DNA of 64,000 nucleotides, taken from Hymenobacter jeongseonensis. Lineage in GTDB: Bacteria > Bacteroidota > Bacteroidia > Cytophagales > Hymenobacteraceae. Shown here one piece after another: positions 11,920 to 21,473 of this stretch. Under the pieces are notes generated by a model. It did not search any database. It was not told the origin of the DNA and was given only the letters and a program-made list of their open reading frames with translations. Location of the stretch: positions 558,001 to 622,000 of the forward strand of contig NZ_JADQDQ010000001.1 of assembly GCF_015694725.1 (NCBI RefSeq), given 5' to 3'. Positions within the stretch are counted from its first letter, which is position 1, and each line of letters starts with the position of its first letter. The position numbers were made by a program, and so were the translations under genes.

Positions 11920-14589
11920 ATGAATTTTCGCTTCCGTAAATATGGCAGGGCTGGCGGGTTTCTGCTGGTGCTGCTGGCCACGGCCTGTCAGCGCCAGTCC
12001 CTGGCTACGGCCAACTTATTACCGGCTGCCGGACCCGCGGCGAGCATTGCCGAGGCCACGTTGCCATCCGTCACCACCGGAGTTTCCGAGGCGTTAGCCA
12101 TTGCGCGCAAAGAGAACATCAGCCGCGTGGCGTACGACCTCCAGTTGACCATTCCGGCCCAGAAAACCGAGCCGATTCTTGCCGTCGAATCGGTGTCATT
12201 CACCCTGCGCGACAACCAGCAGCCGGTGCAGTTCGATTTCAAAGCACCCACGGCGAATTTACAGCGCGTGGTAGTGAACGGCCAGCCGGTACCCATCGAC
12301 TACCGCAACGAGCACCTCGTGCTACCCGCCGCTGCCTTGAAGCGGGGTCGAAACGTGACCGAAATCCGCCTCGTGGCCGGCGAACAGTCGCTGAACCGCA
12401 ACGCCGATTACCTCTACACGCTGCTGGTACCCGACCGCGCCCGCACCGTTTTCCCGGTCTTCGACCAACCCAATCTGAAGGCTACGTTTAAGCTGGCCCT
12501 TACTGTACCGCGGCTGTGGCAGGCTGTGGCCAATGCCCCGCTGGTTGACTCGACTGAGTCCACTCTCGATGGCAGAGTGCCAGGGTTTAAAACCTATCAG
12601 TTTGCTACTTCCGACAGCATCAGCACCTACTTGTTCTCCTTCGCGGCGGGCAGATTTTCGCGCCTAAACCGCACGCTGAACGGCCGCTCCATGACCCTGC
12701 TGCACCGCGAAACCGACCCGGCCAAGTTGCGCCTTAGCCTTGACTCCATTTTCCAGCTGCATGCCGATGCGCTGCAGTTTATGCAGCAGTACACCGGCCT
12801 GCCTTATCCGTTTCAGAAGTTTGATTTCGTCTCGATTCCGGACTTTCAATACGGCGGTATGGAACACGTGGGAGCCATTGATTACAAGGCGTCGACGCTG
12901 TTTCTGGACGAGGGCGCCACGCAGGACCAACTGCTGGCCCGCTCCAATTTGGTGGCCCACGAAACGGCCCACATGTGGTTCGGCGATTTGGTGACCATGC
13001 AGTGGTTCAATGATGTGTGGATGAAGGAGGTATTTGCCAATTTCATGGCCGATAAGGTCACGCAAGTGGCCGTGAAAAATTCGAACTACGACCTCAAGTT
13101 CGTCATCGACCACTACCCCGCCGCCTACGGCATCGACCGCACAGCCGGGGCCAATCCCATTCGGCAGCCGCTGGCCAACTTGCAGGACGCGGGCTCGCTC
13201 TACGGCAACATCATCTACCACAAAGCGCCCATCATGATGCGGCAGCTGGAGCGGCTGATGGGCCCCGAAGCTTTCCAGCAAGGCCTGCGGGAATACCTGC
13301 GGAAGTACGCTGGTGGCAACGCCACCTGGCCCGACCTCATTGCCCTGCTGGACGCCCGCACGCCCGCCGACCTGCAGGCCTGGAACCAAGTGTGGGTGAA
13401 CCAGCCCGGCCGCCCCGTTTTCGCCCACACCCTGAAAACCATCGGCGGCAAAATCACCGAACTCACCCTCACGCAACGGGCCGAAGATGGCTCCGAACGC
13501 CTCTGGCCGCAGCTCTTCGAAATCCTGCTGGTGTACCCCGGTGGCCGCACCAAAGAACTGACCGTAAACATGACCGACCGCGCCGTGGCCTTGACGCAGG
13601 CGGTTGGGGAGCCGGTGCCCAGCTTCATTCTCTTCAACTCCACCGGCCTCGGCTACGGTGTGTTTCCGGTGGCCTCGCAGCTCACCGCGCAAGTGGCCCG
13701 CTTGAAAAACCCAGTGGCCCGTGCCGCTGCCTACGTAAACTTGTATGAGAACATGCTCAACGGGCAGGTCATCAAGCCCCTTGAGTTGCTCACGGTGTAT
13801 CGGCAGGCTTTCACCCGCGAGCCTGAGGAGTTGAACCTGAAGCTGCTCACGGGCCAGGCCAGCGACATATTCTGGCACTTCCTCAGCCCGGCGCAGCGGC
13901 TGACCGTGGGGCCGGGGTTGGAGCAGGACCTATGGGCGGCCTTGCAGCAAAACCCCGCGGGCAATTCCAAAAAGCTGCTTTTCAAAACCTACCAATCCAT
14001 CGCCCTTTCCCGGCCCGCGCAGGCCCGCCTCTACCAAATTTGGCAAACGGAAAAAGCGCCCAACGGCGTGAAGCTGACCGAGGACGACTACACCGCCTTG
14101 GCCCTGGCGCTGGCAGTGCGTGACTACCCGGCCGGGCCGGGCGCAGCGCCAGAATCCATTCTGGTCCAGCAGCTCGCCCGCGTCAAAAACGTGGACCGCC
14201 GCCGCCGGCTAGAATTTCTGATGCCTGCCCTTGCGCCCGACGTGGCCACCCGCGACGCTTTTTTTGCCTCGCTGAAGGACGAGAAGAACCGCGAAAAGGA
14301 AGCCTGGGTCTCGGCTGCGCTGGGCTACTTGCACCACCCGTTGCGGCAATCTGCCTCGGAAAAATACCTGCCCACGAGCTTGGAGCTGTTGGAAGAAATC
14401 CAGCTGACGGGTGATATTTTCTTCCCGTATTCCTGGCTGCAGGCTACGCTGGGAGGGTACCAGTCGCCAGCGGCGGCCAGCACCGTCCGAACCTTCCTGC
14501 AGGCCCACCCAGACTACAATCCCAAGCTGCGCGCCAAGCTCCTGCAAGCCGCCGACGACCTGTTTCGGGCCGAGAAACTGGCGCAATAA
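11920..14589 (+). CDS. M1-family aminopeptidase, predicted lipoprotein
   Basis: 889 residues from the ATG at 11920 (MNFRFRKYGRAGGFLLVLLA). This start gives a lipoprotein signal with lipobox LATAC and C23. The frame is open further upstream, but that part overlaps pxpB and lacks family similarity. The zinc site is H347-E-T-A-H351 with E370 as third ligand (VWMKEVFANF), the canonical 18-residue spacing. The exopeptidase motif is GGMEH at 312-316, where the family usually has GxMEN, so the last position is altered. A long helical C-terminal half follows, as in PepN-like enzymes. It probably trims peptides in the periplasm or at the outer membrane. It converges on the S8 peptidase gene. Confidence 0.93.
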   Translation: MNFRFRKYGRAGGFLLVLLATACQRQSLATANLLPAAGPAASIAEATLPSVTTGVSEALAIARKENISRVAYDLQLTIPAQKTEPILAVESVSFTLRDNQQPVQFDFKAPTANLQRVVVNGQPVPIDYRNEHLVLPAAALKRGRNVTEIRLVAGEQSLNRNADYLYTLLVPDRARTVFPVFDQPNLKATFKLALTVPRLWQAVANAPLVDSTESTLDGRVPGFKTYQFATSDSISTYLFSFAAGRFSRLNRTLNGRSMTLLHRETDPAKLRLSLDSIFQLHADALQFMQQYTGLPYPFQKFDFVSIPDFQYGGMEHVGAIDYKASTLFLDEGATQDQLLARSNLVAHETAHMWFGDLVTMQWFNDVWMKEVFANFMADKVTQVAVKNSNYDLKFVIDHYPAAYGIDRTAGANPIRQPLANLQDAGSLYGNIIYHKAPIMMRQLERLMGPEAFQQGLREYLRKYAGGNATWPDLIALLDARTPADLQAWNQVWVNQPGRPVFAHTLKTIGGKITELTLTQRAEDGSERLWPQLFEILLVYPGGRTKELTVNMTDRAVALTQAVGEPVPSFILFNSTGLGYGVFPVASQLTAQVARLKNPVARAAAYVNLYENMLNGQVIKPLELLTVYRQAFTREPEELNLKLLTGQASDIFWHFLSPAQRLTVGPGLEQDLWAALQQNPAGNSKKLLFKTYQSIALSRPAQARLYQIWQTEKAPNGVKLTEDDYTALALALAVRDYPAGPGAAPESILVQQLARVKNVDRRRRLEFLMPALAPDVATRDAFFASLKDEKNREKEAWVSAALGYLHHPLRQSASEKYLPTSLELLEEIQLTGDIFFPYSWLQATLGGYQSPAAASTVRTFLQAHPDYNPKLRAKLLQAADDLFRAEKLAQ

Positions 14590-14652
14590 GCTGCCGGACT
14601 GCATGGTGAAAAAATGCGGCGCCTCCGCAACGACGTTGTCTAAGTGCCGCCC

Positions 14653-14704
14653 AAAAAAAGGTGCTTCGGGAACAGGTACGAATACCTGTCCCCGAAGCAC
14701 CTTT
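14653..14704. terminator. bidirectional intrinsic terminator-like hairpin
   Basis: An A-run, a 21-base stem starting AAGGTGCTTCGGG, loop CGAA, the complementary arm with one mismatch, and a short T-run. It lies between the convergent M1 and S8 peptidase genes and could stop transcription from both sides. Confidence 0.85.
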
Positions 14705-14724
14705 CAAGTTAAATGCGACCTGAA

Positions 14725-16230
14725 TTATTGGGCCTGTGACACGGCGCGGAAGGCGTTGAGGCGACCTTGGCCGTAGTAGGCGTCGCGGCCGGGCTGGCCG
14801 AGGTCATCGGCCGAGGCCCGCAGGGCGGCTTCCACACGCACGGGGTCCATGCTGCCCCCGTTGCGGCCGATGATGAGTGCCGCAATGCCGGTGGCGTGCG
14901 GCGCGGCCATGCTCGTGCCGGCCATCCAGGTGTAGCTACCGCGGGTTATGCCGTTCACGACCGATACCCGGCCGGTGCTGATGACCATGTCGAGGGCCCA
15001 GGCGTACTGCGTGACGCCGCGGAAGTTCACGATGGCAGAGCCGGGCAGGGCAAAGTCTCCGCCGGGAGCAGCAAAGTCAATGGCCGACGTGCCGTAGTTC
15101 GAATAAGAAGCAAACCGGTCCAGGTTAGCTTTCAATGGGTCGAGAGCCCAGCCCATGGGGCCAGTGGAGGAAATCGAAATCACGCCCGTCGCATCGGCTG
15201 GAATGTGCACCGTGGACTTGTCCTGGTTGCCGTTGTTGGCGTCGTTGCCCGCCGAGGCAATGATGGTAACGCCATTTTTGGTGGCGTAGCTCGTGACTTT
15301 GTTGATGGCCACCAGCAGCTCCTGAATGGCTTTGGTATCGTTCACCACTTTGCCGTTCTCGTCCAGGTACTGGTCGTGGCGCGGAATGGCAGCACCCAGG
15401 CTTAAGTTGATGACATCGGCCCGCTCCTGCACGGCGTAAAGAATGCCCTGAAGCATCCACGAAAACGAGCCGGAGCCGGCATCGGCCAGTACTTTCACCA
15501 GCAGAAGCTTGGCTTTAGGGGCCACGCCAATCACGCCGATGGAATTGTCGGCCGCCGCGATGGTGCCGGCCGTGTGCGTGCCGTGACTGGATTTGTTGGC
15601 CGCGCCCATGAACTGCGCCGGCTCGGTGGGAACAAAGGATTTGGAACCCTGAATGTTGGCTACCAGGTCGGGGTGCGTCAGCTCAAAGCCACCGTCGAGG
15701 TCGGCCACTAGCACGTTCTCGCCCAAGGCGCCGGCGTTCCAGGCAGCCGGGGCCTGGATGGCCGTGGCGCCCCATTGCAGCGGCAGGTAGGGGTTGCTGT
15801 CGCCGGTGCTGGCCGGGTTCACGTTGAGAGCTTCGGCCTCCACGGCGCGCGCTTCGGGGTTGAAGCCTTGGTAGGTGAAATCACGCACAACGGAGCGAAC
15901 CCCGGTGATTTTGGCCGCTTTGGCCGCGAATTCCGGGTCGTCGGAGGTGGCCAGGGCTAGGCCAACTTCCTGCAACACGCTCGTGACTTTGCCGTTGGCG
16001 GCGGTGGTTAGGCCCTCAATGCCGGCCGGCAGTTCGTCGCCCGCCGCGATGATGATGTAGTGCTTGGAACGAAGGGTAAAACCCGGGGTGCCGGCCGCAA
16101 TTGCCTGCGACGAAACGGCGGTGATAGAAGGGTCGGTTGGGGTCGGGTTTTCTTTGCTGCACCCAAAGGTGAAGAGCAGACCCAGGCCGAGAACAGGAAG
16201 TAGGTGATGCGTGAGTTTGTGGTTGTACAT
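14725..16230 (-). CDS. S8-family subtilisin-like serine protease, predicted lipoprotein
   Basis: 501 residues from the ATG at 16230 (MYNHKLTHHLLPVLGLGLLF), which gives a lipobox FTFGC with C24. The upstream extension in frame is not signal-like. Residues 50-125 look like an I9-type propeptide (SKHYIIIAAGDELP). The catalytic triad is D179 (VADLDGG), H216 (SSHGTHTAG) and S440 (AGTSMAAPHATG), with the oxyanion Asn in ASAGNDANNG. It ends right after the catalytic domain with no type IX sorting domain, so it is likely lipid-anchored in the periplasm or on the surface. Confidence 0.94.
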   Translation of the reverse strand: MYNHKLTHHLLPVLGLGLLFTFGCSKENPTPTDPSITAVSSQAIAAGTPGFTLRSKHYIIIAAGDELPAGIEGLTTAANGKVTSVLQEVGLALATSDDPEFAAKAAKITGVRSVVRDFTYQGFNPEARAVEAEALNVNPASTGDSNPYLPLQWGATAIQAPAAWNAGALGENVLVADLDGGFELTHPDLVANIQGSKSFVPTEPAQFMGAANKSSHGTHTAGTIAAADNSIGVIGVAPKAKLLLVKVLADAGSGSFSWMLQGILYAVQERADVINLSLGAAIPRHDQYLDENGKVVNDTKAIQELLVAINKVTSYATKNGVTIIASAGNDANNGNQDKSTVHIPADATGVISISSTGPMGWALDPLKANLDRFASYSNYGTSAIDFAAPGGDFALPGSAIVNFRGVTQYAWALDMVISTGRVSVVNGITRGSYTWMAGTSMAAPHATGIAALIIGRNGGSMDPVRVEAALRASADDLGQPGRDAYYGQGRLNAFRAVSQAQ

Positions 16231-17255
16231 AGAAATGGGAAAAGTGAAGGTTAGCCTGCCAGACGCCTCCACTAAGCACATAAGTTTCTCTATTGAGTAG
16301 AATGCCAATATTTTGTAACTTGTAGAAGAATAGATTCTGGTATTAAATGTGGTGCAAAAAGCACAGCTTTCCGAGCTGTTATCTGCTAATAATTAGGACG
16401 TGTGGACCGTTAAATTAGGCGGTAAAAACGCAGTATAAATTGAGCGGAGACCAATAGCGCTCCTACCAAGCTGGCATGGCCAATGCTCTCGAACGCAACT
16501 GCGAGGGCGTGAGTACGAAGCTGCACTTGCTCTCCAATGCGCTCGGCTGCTCCGTGCGGGCTCCGCTCACGGCCAGCTAGGTCCACGACTAGGTCCTGGC
16601 CGAGCGGGAACTGCTTTTTCGCCCCGTTTCATGGGCAGCTCTACCTTAATCTGGATAAAAAACGTTCCCCTGCCCTATGCTTTGATGAACTGCAAACGGC
16701 TTGATGCCGCCCTGTTTGTAGAGGCACCCTTGCGCAATTTTTGGGTCAACGCTGCGGAATACGACTATCGCCGGTACTCCCAGACCGAAAGCAAAATAGA
16801 CCCCATTCTTGAATACGGTCTATTTTGAAACTAGTCGTGCAGGTATTGTGGGCCGGAGGGACGCGCTGAATATCTAAGGAGGAAGGAGGACTTCTCGCGC
16901 CTTTTAAAAAAATATTAATCAAATACCTGTATAGTGAACTAGTAATAATATAGTTAGAGCCGCAAATCATTATGCTATCAGCTCAGGCAAGCTATCGGAA
17001 ACAAACTCGGATAGGAATTACGGAAATCAAATTCCCTATTACAAGAGAGCTTAATTAGAAAAAAAAGATGCTTAAAGGTAAATGTCTGTATTACAGTTTT
17101 TTGCAGGCTTATTGGTGTACCTCTTTCCAACAAAATGATTTTGCATAATAAAAAAAGGAAATCATGTCATTTTTTGATAAAAAATATTAATTGTCCTTTA
17201 CATCGTCATATTCGCCCATGCTCCGCATTCCACTCCTGATTAACCTTAACCAGCC
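16231..17255. other. gene-poor gap before the exopolysaccharide locus
   Basis: About 1 kb without a convincing gene, apart from a transposase remnant at 16476-16630. A 65-codon open frame at 16631-16828 has no recognisable features. The last 400 bases are clearly AT-rich and must hold the promoter of the 17.3-26.7 kb operon. I could not place a promoter with confidence. Confidence 0.6.
16476..16630 (+). pseudogene. decayed IS5/IS4-type transposase fragment
   Basis: In one frame the translation reads RNCEGVSTKLHLLSNALG then SVRAPLTAS-stop-VHD-stop, which matches the typical DDE transposase stretch around the first catalytic region (GGLSTKLHLLVNALG...LTAGQVHD). Two in-frame stops and the lack of flanking transposase show it is dead. 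No terminal repeats were found. It marks old IS activity at the left border of the exopolysaccharide locus. Confidence 0.65.
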
Positions 17256-18650
17256 ATGGAACGCTATGCCCACTACTCTGACTCCAACCGAATAACTCTA
17301 CCACTCATCGATGTAGCCATCATTTTCGTGGCCTTTCGTGTGGCTGGCTTTCTTTTATTAGACACTTGGCAGTTCGCCAATCAAGCCTCCTTTTTTGTTG
17401 CCTTTGCGCTGCTGTGGTGGATTCTTTCACGGGAATACGCTAACATATTCCGCCTGGACCGCCTCATTTCCTACTCTGAAAAGCTCGGCTACGTGCTGCG
17501 TACTTTCCTGGTGCACGGGTTGCTGCTGTTTGGCGTGGGCCTGTTGTTGCGGATGCAGTGGCTGCCACTTCCCCACTTGGCCACGGTGTATGGCTTTGCC
17601 ATTGTGGGCGTGGTACTTGGCCGGTTCGTGCTGGCGTTTTGTTACCGGCTTTACACGCGTCATTTTGCCCAGCCCCACAGTCGCTTCATTATTGTGGGGG
17701 CCAGCGAGAGCGGGCAGAAGCTCTACTACTTTCTGCGGGCCCACGACTCCGACGGCACCCAGTTCAAAGGCTTTTTTGCCGATGGCGACGTGCCACCCGC
17801 CCTGCGCCACCTCGTGCAAGGTTCCGTGGCCGAAGTGCAGGAGTACTGTCGGCGCACGCCCATTGATGAAATATATTTTGCCCTGCCCCTTACTCAACAA
17901 TCATTGATTGAAGAGCTTACGGCTTTTGCCGCAGAGAATTTTCTGTCGTTGCGCATTGTGCCCGACTACCACGGCACCCTGGGCCAAGACGTGAAGATGT
18001 ACTACTGCGACCACTTGCCCGTGCTCACGGTGCGCCGTGAGCCGCTGTCAATGTGGACCAACTTAGTGCTGAAGCGGACTTTTGACATCGGCTTTTCCCT
18101 GCTGATAATTTGCGGCGTTTTTCCGGTGCTATTGCCCCTGCTGGCCTTGGCCATTAAAATCGACTCCCCGGGGCCGGTGTTTTTCAAACAGCTGAGGCCG
18201 GGCCGGCGCAACCAACTGTTTCCGTGCTATAAGCTGCGCACGATGGTGCACAACCACGGCCGCCCGGAAGAACAGGCCACCCGGGCCGACCCGCGGGTAA
18301 CCAAAGTCGGCAGGTACCTGCGCAAGTACAACCTCGACGAATTGCCGCAGTTTTTCAACGTGCTGTTGGGCCACATGTCGGTGGTCGGGCCACGCCCCAA
18401 CTTGGTATCGCAGCTAGAAGAATACTCCAAGCACATCCGCACCTACCGCCTGCGCCATGCCGTGTTGCCGGGCATCACCGGCTACGCCCAAGTGCACGGC
18501 TGGCGCGGCGAAACGCGCGCTCCCAACGCCATGGAGAAACGTGTGGAGTACGACCTTAAATACCTGGAAAACTGGTCGTTTGGCTTGGACTTGCGGATTA
18601 TCGGGAAAACGGTTCGCAACATCGTACACGGCGAAGAAAACGCTTACTAA
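17256..18650 (+). CDS. undecaprenyl-phosphate sugar phosphotransferase (WcaJ/WbaP-like initiating enzyme)
   Basis: 464 residues. The N-terminal third has about four membrane segments, followed by a Rossmann-like domain (SRFIIVGASESGQKLYYFL) and one more membrane segment. The C-terminal catalytic domain follows: KRTFDIGFSLL, then GPVFFKQLRPGRRNQLF, YKLRTM, LDELPQFFNVLLGHMSVVGP and GITGYAQVHGWRGET. It would transfer sugar-1-phosphate, usually glucose or galactose, from UDP-sugar to undecaprenyl phosphate, starting repeat-unit synthesis at the inner membrane. It is the first gene of the plus-strand operon and lies 9 bases before the WecG/TagA gene. Confidence 0.94.
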   Translation: MERYAHYSDSNRITLPLIDVAIIFVAFRVAGFLLLDTWQFANQASFFVAFALLWWILSREYANIFRLDRLISYSEKLGYVLRTFLVHGLLLFGVGLLLRMQWLPLPHLATVYGFAIVGVVLGRFVLAFCYRLYTRHFAQPHSRFIIVGASESGQKLYYFLRAHDSDGTQFKGFFADGDVPPALRHLVQGSVAEVQEYCRRTPIDEIYFALPLTQQSLIEELTAFAAENFLSLRIVPDYHGTLGQDVKMYYCDHLPVLTVRREPLSMWTNLVLKRTFDIGFSLLIICGVFPVLLPLLALAIKIDSPGPVFFKQLRPGRRNQLFPCYKLRTMVHNHGRPEEQATRADPRVTKVGRYLRKYNLDELPQFFNVLLGHMSVVGPRPNLVSQLEEYSKHIRTYRLRHAVLPGITGYAQVHGWRGETRAPNAMEKRVEYDLKYLENWSFGLDLRIIGKTVRNIVHGEENAY

Positions 18651-18659
18651 CTACTGGTT

Positions 18660-19463
18660 ATGCACGCTCTGCTCCACAAGCGCCAGGTGTTGAATACGGC
18701 CATTTCGACGGGCACCCCGGCCGATTTTGTCGATGCCATCCTGCAACTCGGCGCCGCCCGGTCATCGGCCTACGTTTGTTGCGCCAACGCGCACATGTTG
18801 GTCGAAGCCCACCGCCGCCCCGCTTTCCGGCAAATACTGGTTGAGGCCAACGTGGTAACCCCCGACGGCAGCCCCGTAGCTGCCGCCGTCGGCTGGTTTC
18901 ACGGCACGCCCCAGGCACGGGTGGCCGGCATGGACCTGCTTCCGGCCCTGCTCGCCGCCGCGGCCGAACGGGGCCAATCCGTGTACTTCTACGGCACCAC
19001 CGCGGCGGTGCTGGCGGCCATGGTGGCACGGGCAAGGCGCGAGTTGCCTGCGCTGCGCATTGCCGGGGTGCACGCCCCCCCGTTTCGGCCCCTGTCCCCA
19101 GCCGAAGAGGAAGCCGACGTGGCTGCCATCAACGCGGCCGACCCGGATTTGCTGTTTGTGGCCTTGGGCTGCCCCCGACAAGAGCAATGGATGGCCGCGC
19201 ACCGGGGGCAAATCCGGGCGTGCATGCTGGGGGTGGGGCAGGCCTTTCGGGTATACGCCGGCCTGGAACCCCGCCTGCCCGTTTGGGCCCGGCGGCTGTG
19301 GCTGGAATGGACCTATCGGCTGTGGCAGGAGCCCCGGCGCTTGGCGGGGCGCTACTTCGTCACAAATACCTGGTTCGTGTACCTGCTGGCTCGGGCGGCA
19401 CTTGCGCGCCTAGTTAGTGGCCACACCTCAGGCTCGCCACCTCATCCTACAAATCAATTATAA
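18660..19463 (+). CDS. WecG/TagA/CpsF-family glycosyltransferase (GT26)
   Basis: 267 residues. Family motifs include CANAHMLVEAHRRPAFR, VVTPDGSPVAAAVGW, RVAGMDLLPALL, YFYGTT, and ADPDLLFVALGCPRQEQW. Enzymes of this family usually add the second sugar (ManNAc, ManNAcA or glucose) to the lipid-linked first sugar. It follows the initiating transferase by 9 bases, consistent with adding the next residue of the repeat unit. The C-terminal basic/aromatic helix (RLWLEWTYRLWQEPRRLAGR) is typical of the membrane-contacting tail. Confidence 0.93.
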   Translation: MHALLHKRQVLNTAISTGTPADFVDAILQLGAARSSAYVCCANAHMLVEAHRRPAFRQILVEANVVTPDGSPVAAAVGWFHGTPQARVAGMDLLPALLAAAAERGQSVYFYGTTAAVLAAMVARARRELPALRIAGVHAPPFRPLSPAEEEADVAAINAADPDLLFVALGCPRQEQWMAAHRGQIRACMLGVGQAFRVYAGLEPRLPVWARRLWLEWTYRLWQEPRRLAGRYFVTNTWFVYLLARAALARLVSGHTSGSPPHPTNQL

Positions 19464-19511
19464 ATAATTATAAAACAATAAGTTATTCAATGATAATCTA
19501 CCTGATTTGCT

Positions 19512-20618
19512 ATGATACCTAACCGCATTCTTATTACTGGCAACATGGGTTACGTGGGTCCGGGCGTGGTACAGCACCTCCGCCAGACCTTCCCCGATGC
19601 CGAACTAATTGGCTACGACCTGGGCTTTTTTGCCCAATGCTTGACCGGAACCGGGCGGCTGCCCGAGTCGCGGCTCAACCGCCAGGAGTTTGGCGATGTG
19701 CGCCAATTCCCGCCCGGCCTGCTGGCTGGCGTGGACGCCGTGGTGCACCTGGCGGCCATCTCCAACGACCCCATGGGCAACCTGTACGAGGCCGTGACGA
19801 TGGAAATCAACCACCGCGCGGGCATTGAATTGGCCCGGCAGGCCAAGGCAGCCGGCGTGCGGGCCTTCGTGTTTGCCAGTTCCTGCAGTGTGTACGGCAC
19901 GGGCGGCGACGAAGCAAAAGACGAAACGGCCTCGCTCAATCCGCTCACGGCCTACGCCCGCTCCAAAATGGCCAGCGAGCAGGACCTGGCGCCCTTCGCC
20001 GACGAGGAATTTGCAGTGACGTGCCTGCGCTTTGCCACGGCCAGCGGCTGGAGCGACCGGCTCCGGCTCGACTTGGTGCTCAACGACTTTGTGGCCAGCG
20101 CCGTGACCACGGGCGAAATCAGCATTCTCAGCGACGGCACGCCGTGGCGGCCGCTCATTCACGTGCGCGACATGGCCCGGGCCATTGAGTGGGCCATCGG
20201 CCGACAGGCTAATCGGGGCGGCGCCTTTCTTGCCGTGAACGCGGGCTCCGACGAATGGAACTACCGCGTGGGGGAACTGGCGGCAGCGGTGGCCGAGGCA
20301 CTGCCCGGCACTCGCATCAGCGTCAATCCCGCCGCCGCGCCCGACCGGCGCTCTTACCGCGTTGACTTTGGCTTGTTCCGGCAGCTGGCGCCCAACCACC
20401 AGCCCCGGCACAGCCTCGCCGCCACCATTGCGGAGCTCCACGAGCGGCTGCTGGCCCTGCGGTTCTCCGATGCCCAATTCCGCAGCTCGCGGCTCATGCG
20501 CCTGCGTGAGCTGACGGCCCTGCGCGAAGCGGGCGAGCTAACCGAGCAGTTAAACTGGGCCTGCCACGCCACTGCCGCCAGCCCGGTGACGCGAAGCAAA
20601 ACGGCCCTGATGACCTAA
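19512..20618 (+). CDS. NAD-dependent epimerase/dehydratase (extended SDR)
   Basis: 368 residues. The nucleotide-binding motif is ITGNMGYVGPG (residues 8-18), catalytic residues appear in FASSCSVYG and YARSK (YxxxK), and RPLIHVRDMARAIEWAI is the usual sugar-binding region. It has an unusual 60-residue C-terminal extension (RLMRLRELTALREAGELTEQ). The likely substrate is a nucleotide-activated hexose, as epimerase, reductase or dehydratase. It begins a run of sugar-nucleotide genes with the RmlC-like, C-methyltransferase and nucleotidyltransferase genes, so it probably acts on the same sugar. Confidence 0.88.
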   Translation: MIPNRILITGNMGYVGPGVVQHLRQTFPDAELIGYDLGFFAQCLTGTGRLPESRLNRQEFGDVRQFPPGLLAGVDAVVHLAAISNDPMGNLYEAVTMEINHRAGIELARQAKAAGVRAFVFASSCSVYGTGGDEAKDETASLNPLTAYARSKMASEQDLAPFADEEFAVTCLRFATASGWSDRLRLDLVLNDFVASAVTTGEISILSDGTPWRPLIHVRDMARAIEWAIGRQANRGGAFLAVNAGSDEWNYRVGELAAAVAEALPGTRISVNPAAAPDRRSYRVDFGLFRQLAPNHQPRHSLAATIAELHERLLALRFSDAQFRSSRLMRLRELTALREAGELTEQLNWACHATAASPVTRSKTALMT

Positions 20619-20670
20619 AGGCGCCAGGCAATGAATTGGAATGACCTGGTCAACACCCAATAAACCAGCC

Positions 20671-21225
20671 ATGATTTTCACCGAAACCAAATTGGCGGGA
20701 GCCTTTATCATTGACCTCGAACGCCGCACCGACGAGCGGGGCTTCTTTGCCCGTTCGTGGTGCAAAGACGAGTTCGCGGCCCACGGCATCTACCTACCGC
20801 CCCAGCAAGCCAGCCTCTCTTCAAACCCCGCCGCGGGCACACTGCGGGGCCTGCACTATCAGCATGCCCCGCACGAAGAAAGCAAGCTGGTGCGGTGCAC
20901 CCGCGGGGCCATCTACGACGTGATTGTGGACTTGCGGGAAGAGTCCCGAACGTTTGGCCAGTGGGTAGGAGTGGAGCTGACCGCGGATAACTACCGGCAG
21001 CTATTCGTGCCGCCGCGCTTTGCCCACGGCTTCCTCACGCTGGCGCCCCACACCGACGTGGCGTACCAGGTGTCGGCCATGTACGCGCCGGGCGCCGAGG
21101 GTGGCCTGCGGTGGAATGACCCGGCCATTGGCATTGTGTGGCCTGCGCTCCCAAAGCTGATATCGGCCAAAGACCAGGCCCACCCGGATTTTCAGCGCGT
21201 GCCCCAGCCCCTCCCGATTGACTAA
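20671..21225 (+). CDS. RmlC-like dTDP-4-keto-6-deoxyhexose 3,5-epimerase
   Basis: 184 residues from the ATG at 20671 (MIFTETKLAGAF). An in-frame ATG ten codons earlier is less family-like. RmlC residues are present: ERRTDERGFFARSW, active-site base H62 in RGLHYQ, K72, H119 in RFAHGFLTL, and acid Y132 in VAYQVSAMY. Cupin fold, cytoplasmic. It would epimerise C3 and/or C5 of a 4-keto-6-deoxy sugar. No rmlA, rmlB or rmlD is next to it, and a C-methyltransferase follows, so the product is more likely a branched deoxysugar than rhamnose. Confidence 0.92.
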   Translation: MIFTETKLAGAFIIDLERRTDERGFFARSWCKDEFAAHGIYLPPQQASLSSNPAAGTLRGLHYQHAPHEESKLVRCTRGAIYDVIVDLREESRTFGQWVGVELTADNYRQLFVPPRFAHGFLTLAPHTDVAYQVSAMYAPGAEGGLRWNDPAIGIVWPALPKLISAKDQAHPDFQRVPQPLPID

Positions 21226-21473
21226 GCTTGGCGCGCCCACCGCCGCAACTTCAATTGCATGAAACTGCCCAATAATGCCCCAAAAACCTGGCCCGCAGTG
21301 CTTCCCCGCGCCCGGCCCCAGTGCGTGGCCTCGCTGAGACGCGGTTCCCTGCGCGGCAACAAGTGCCCTTGTAGAGTGCCAACCCGTGGCGCCCGCAGCC
21401 CACCCCCGGGCTGACGCGCCCTCGCTTTCCCTTTTTCTGCAAGCAATAGTGCCTTTCCCTTCTGATTCTTTCA

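Noticed and set aside
12664-13878. 404-codon open frame on the minus strand inside the M1 peptidase gene
   Set aside because: It is the antisense of a GC-rich gene, has His/Gly/Val-rich composition without domains, and the plus-strand frame has complete M1 motifs.
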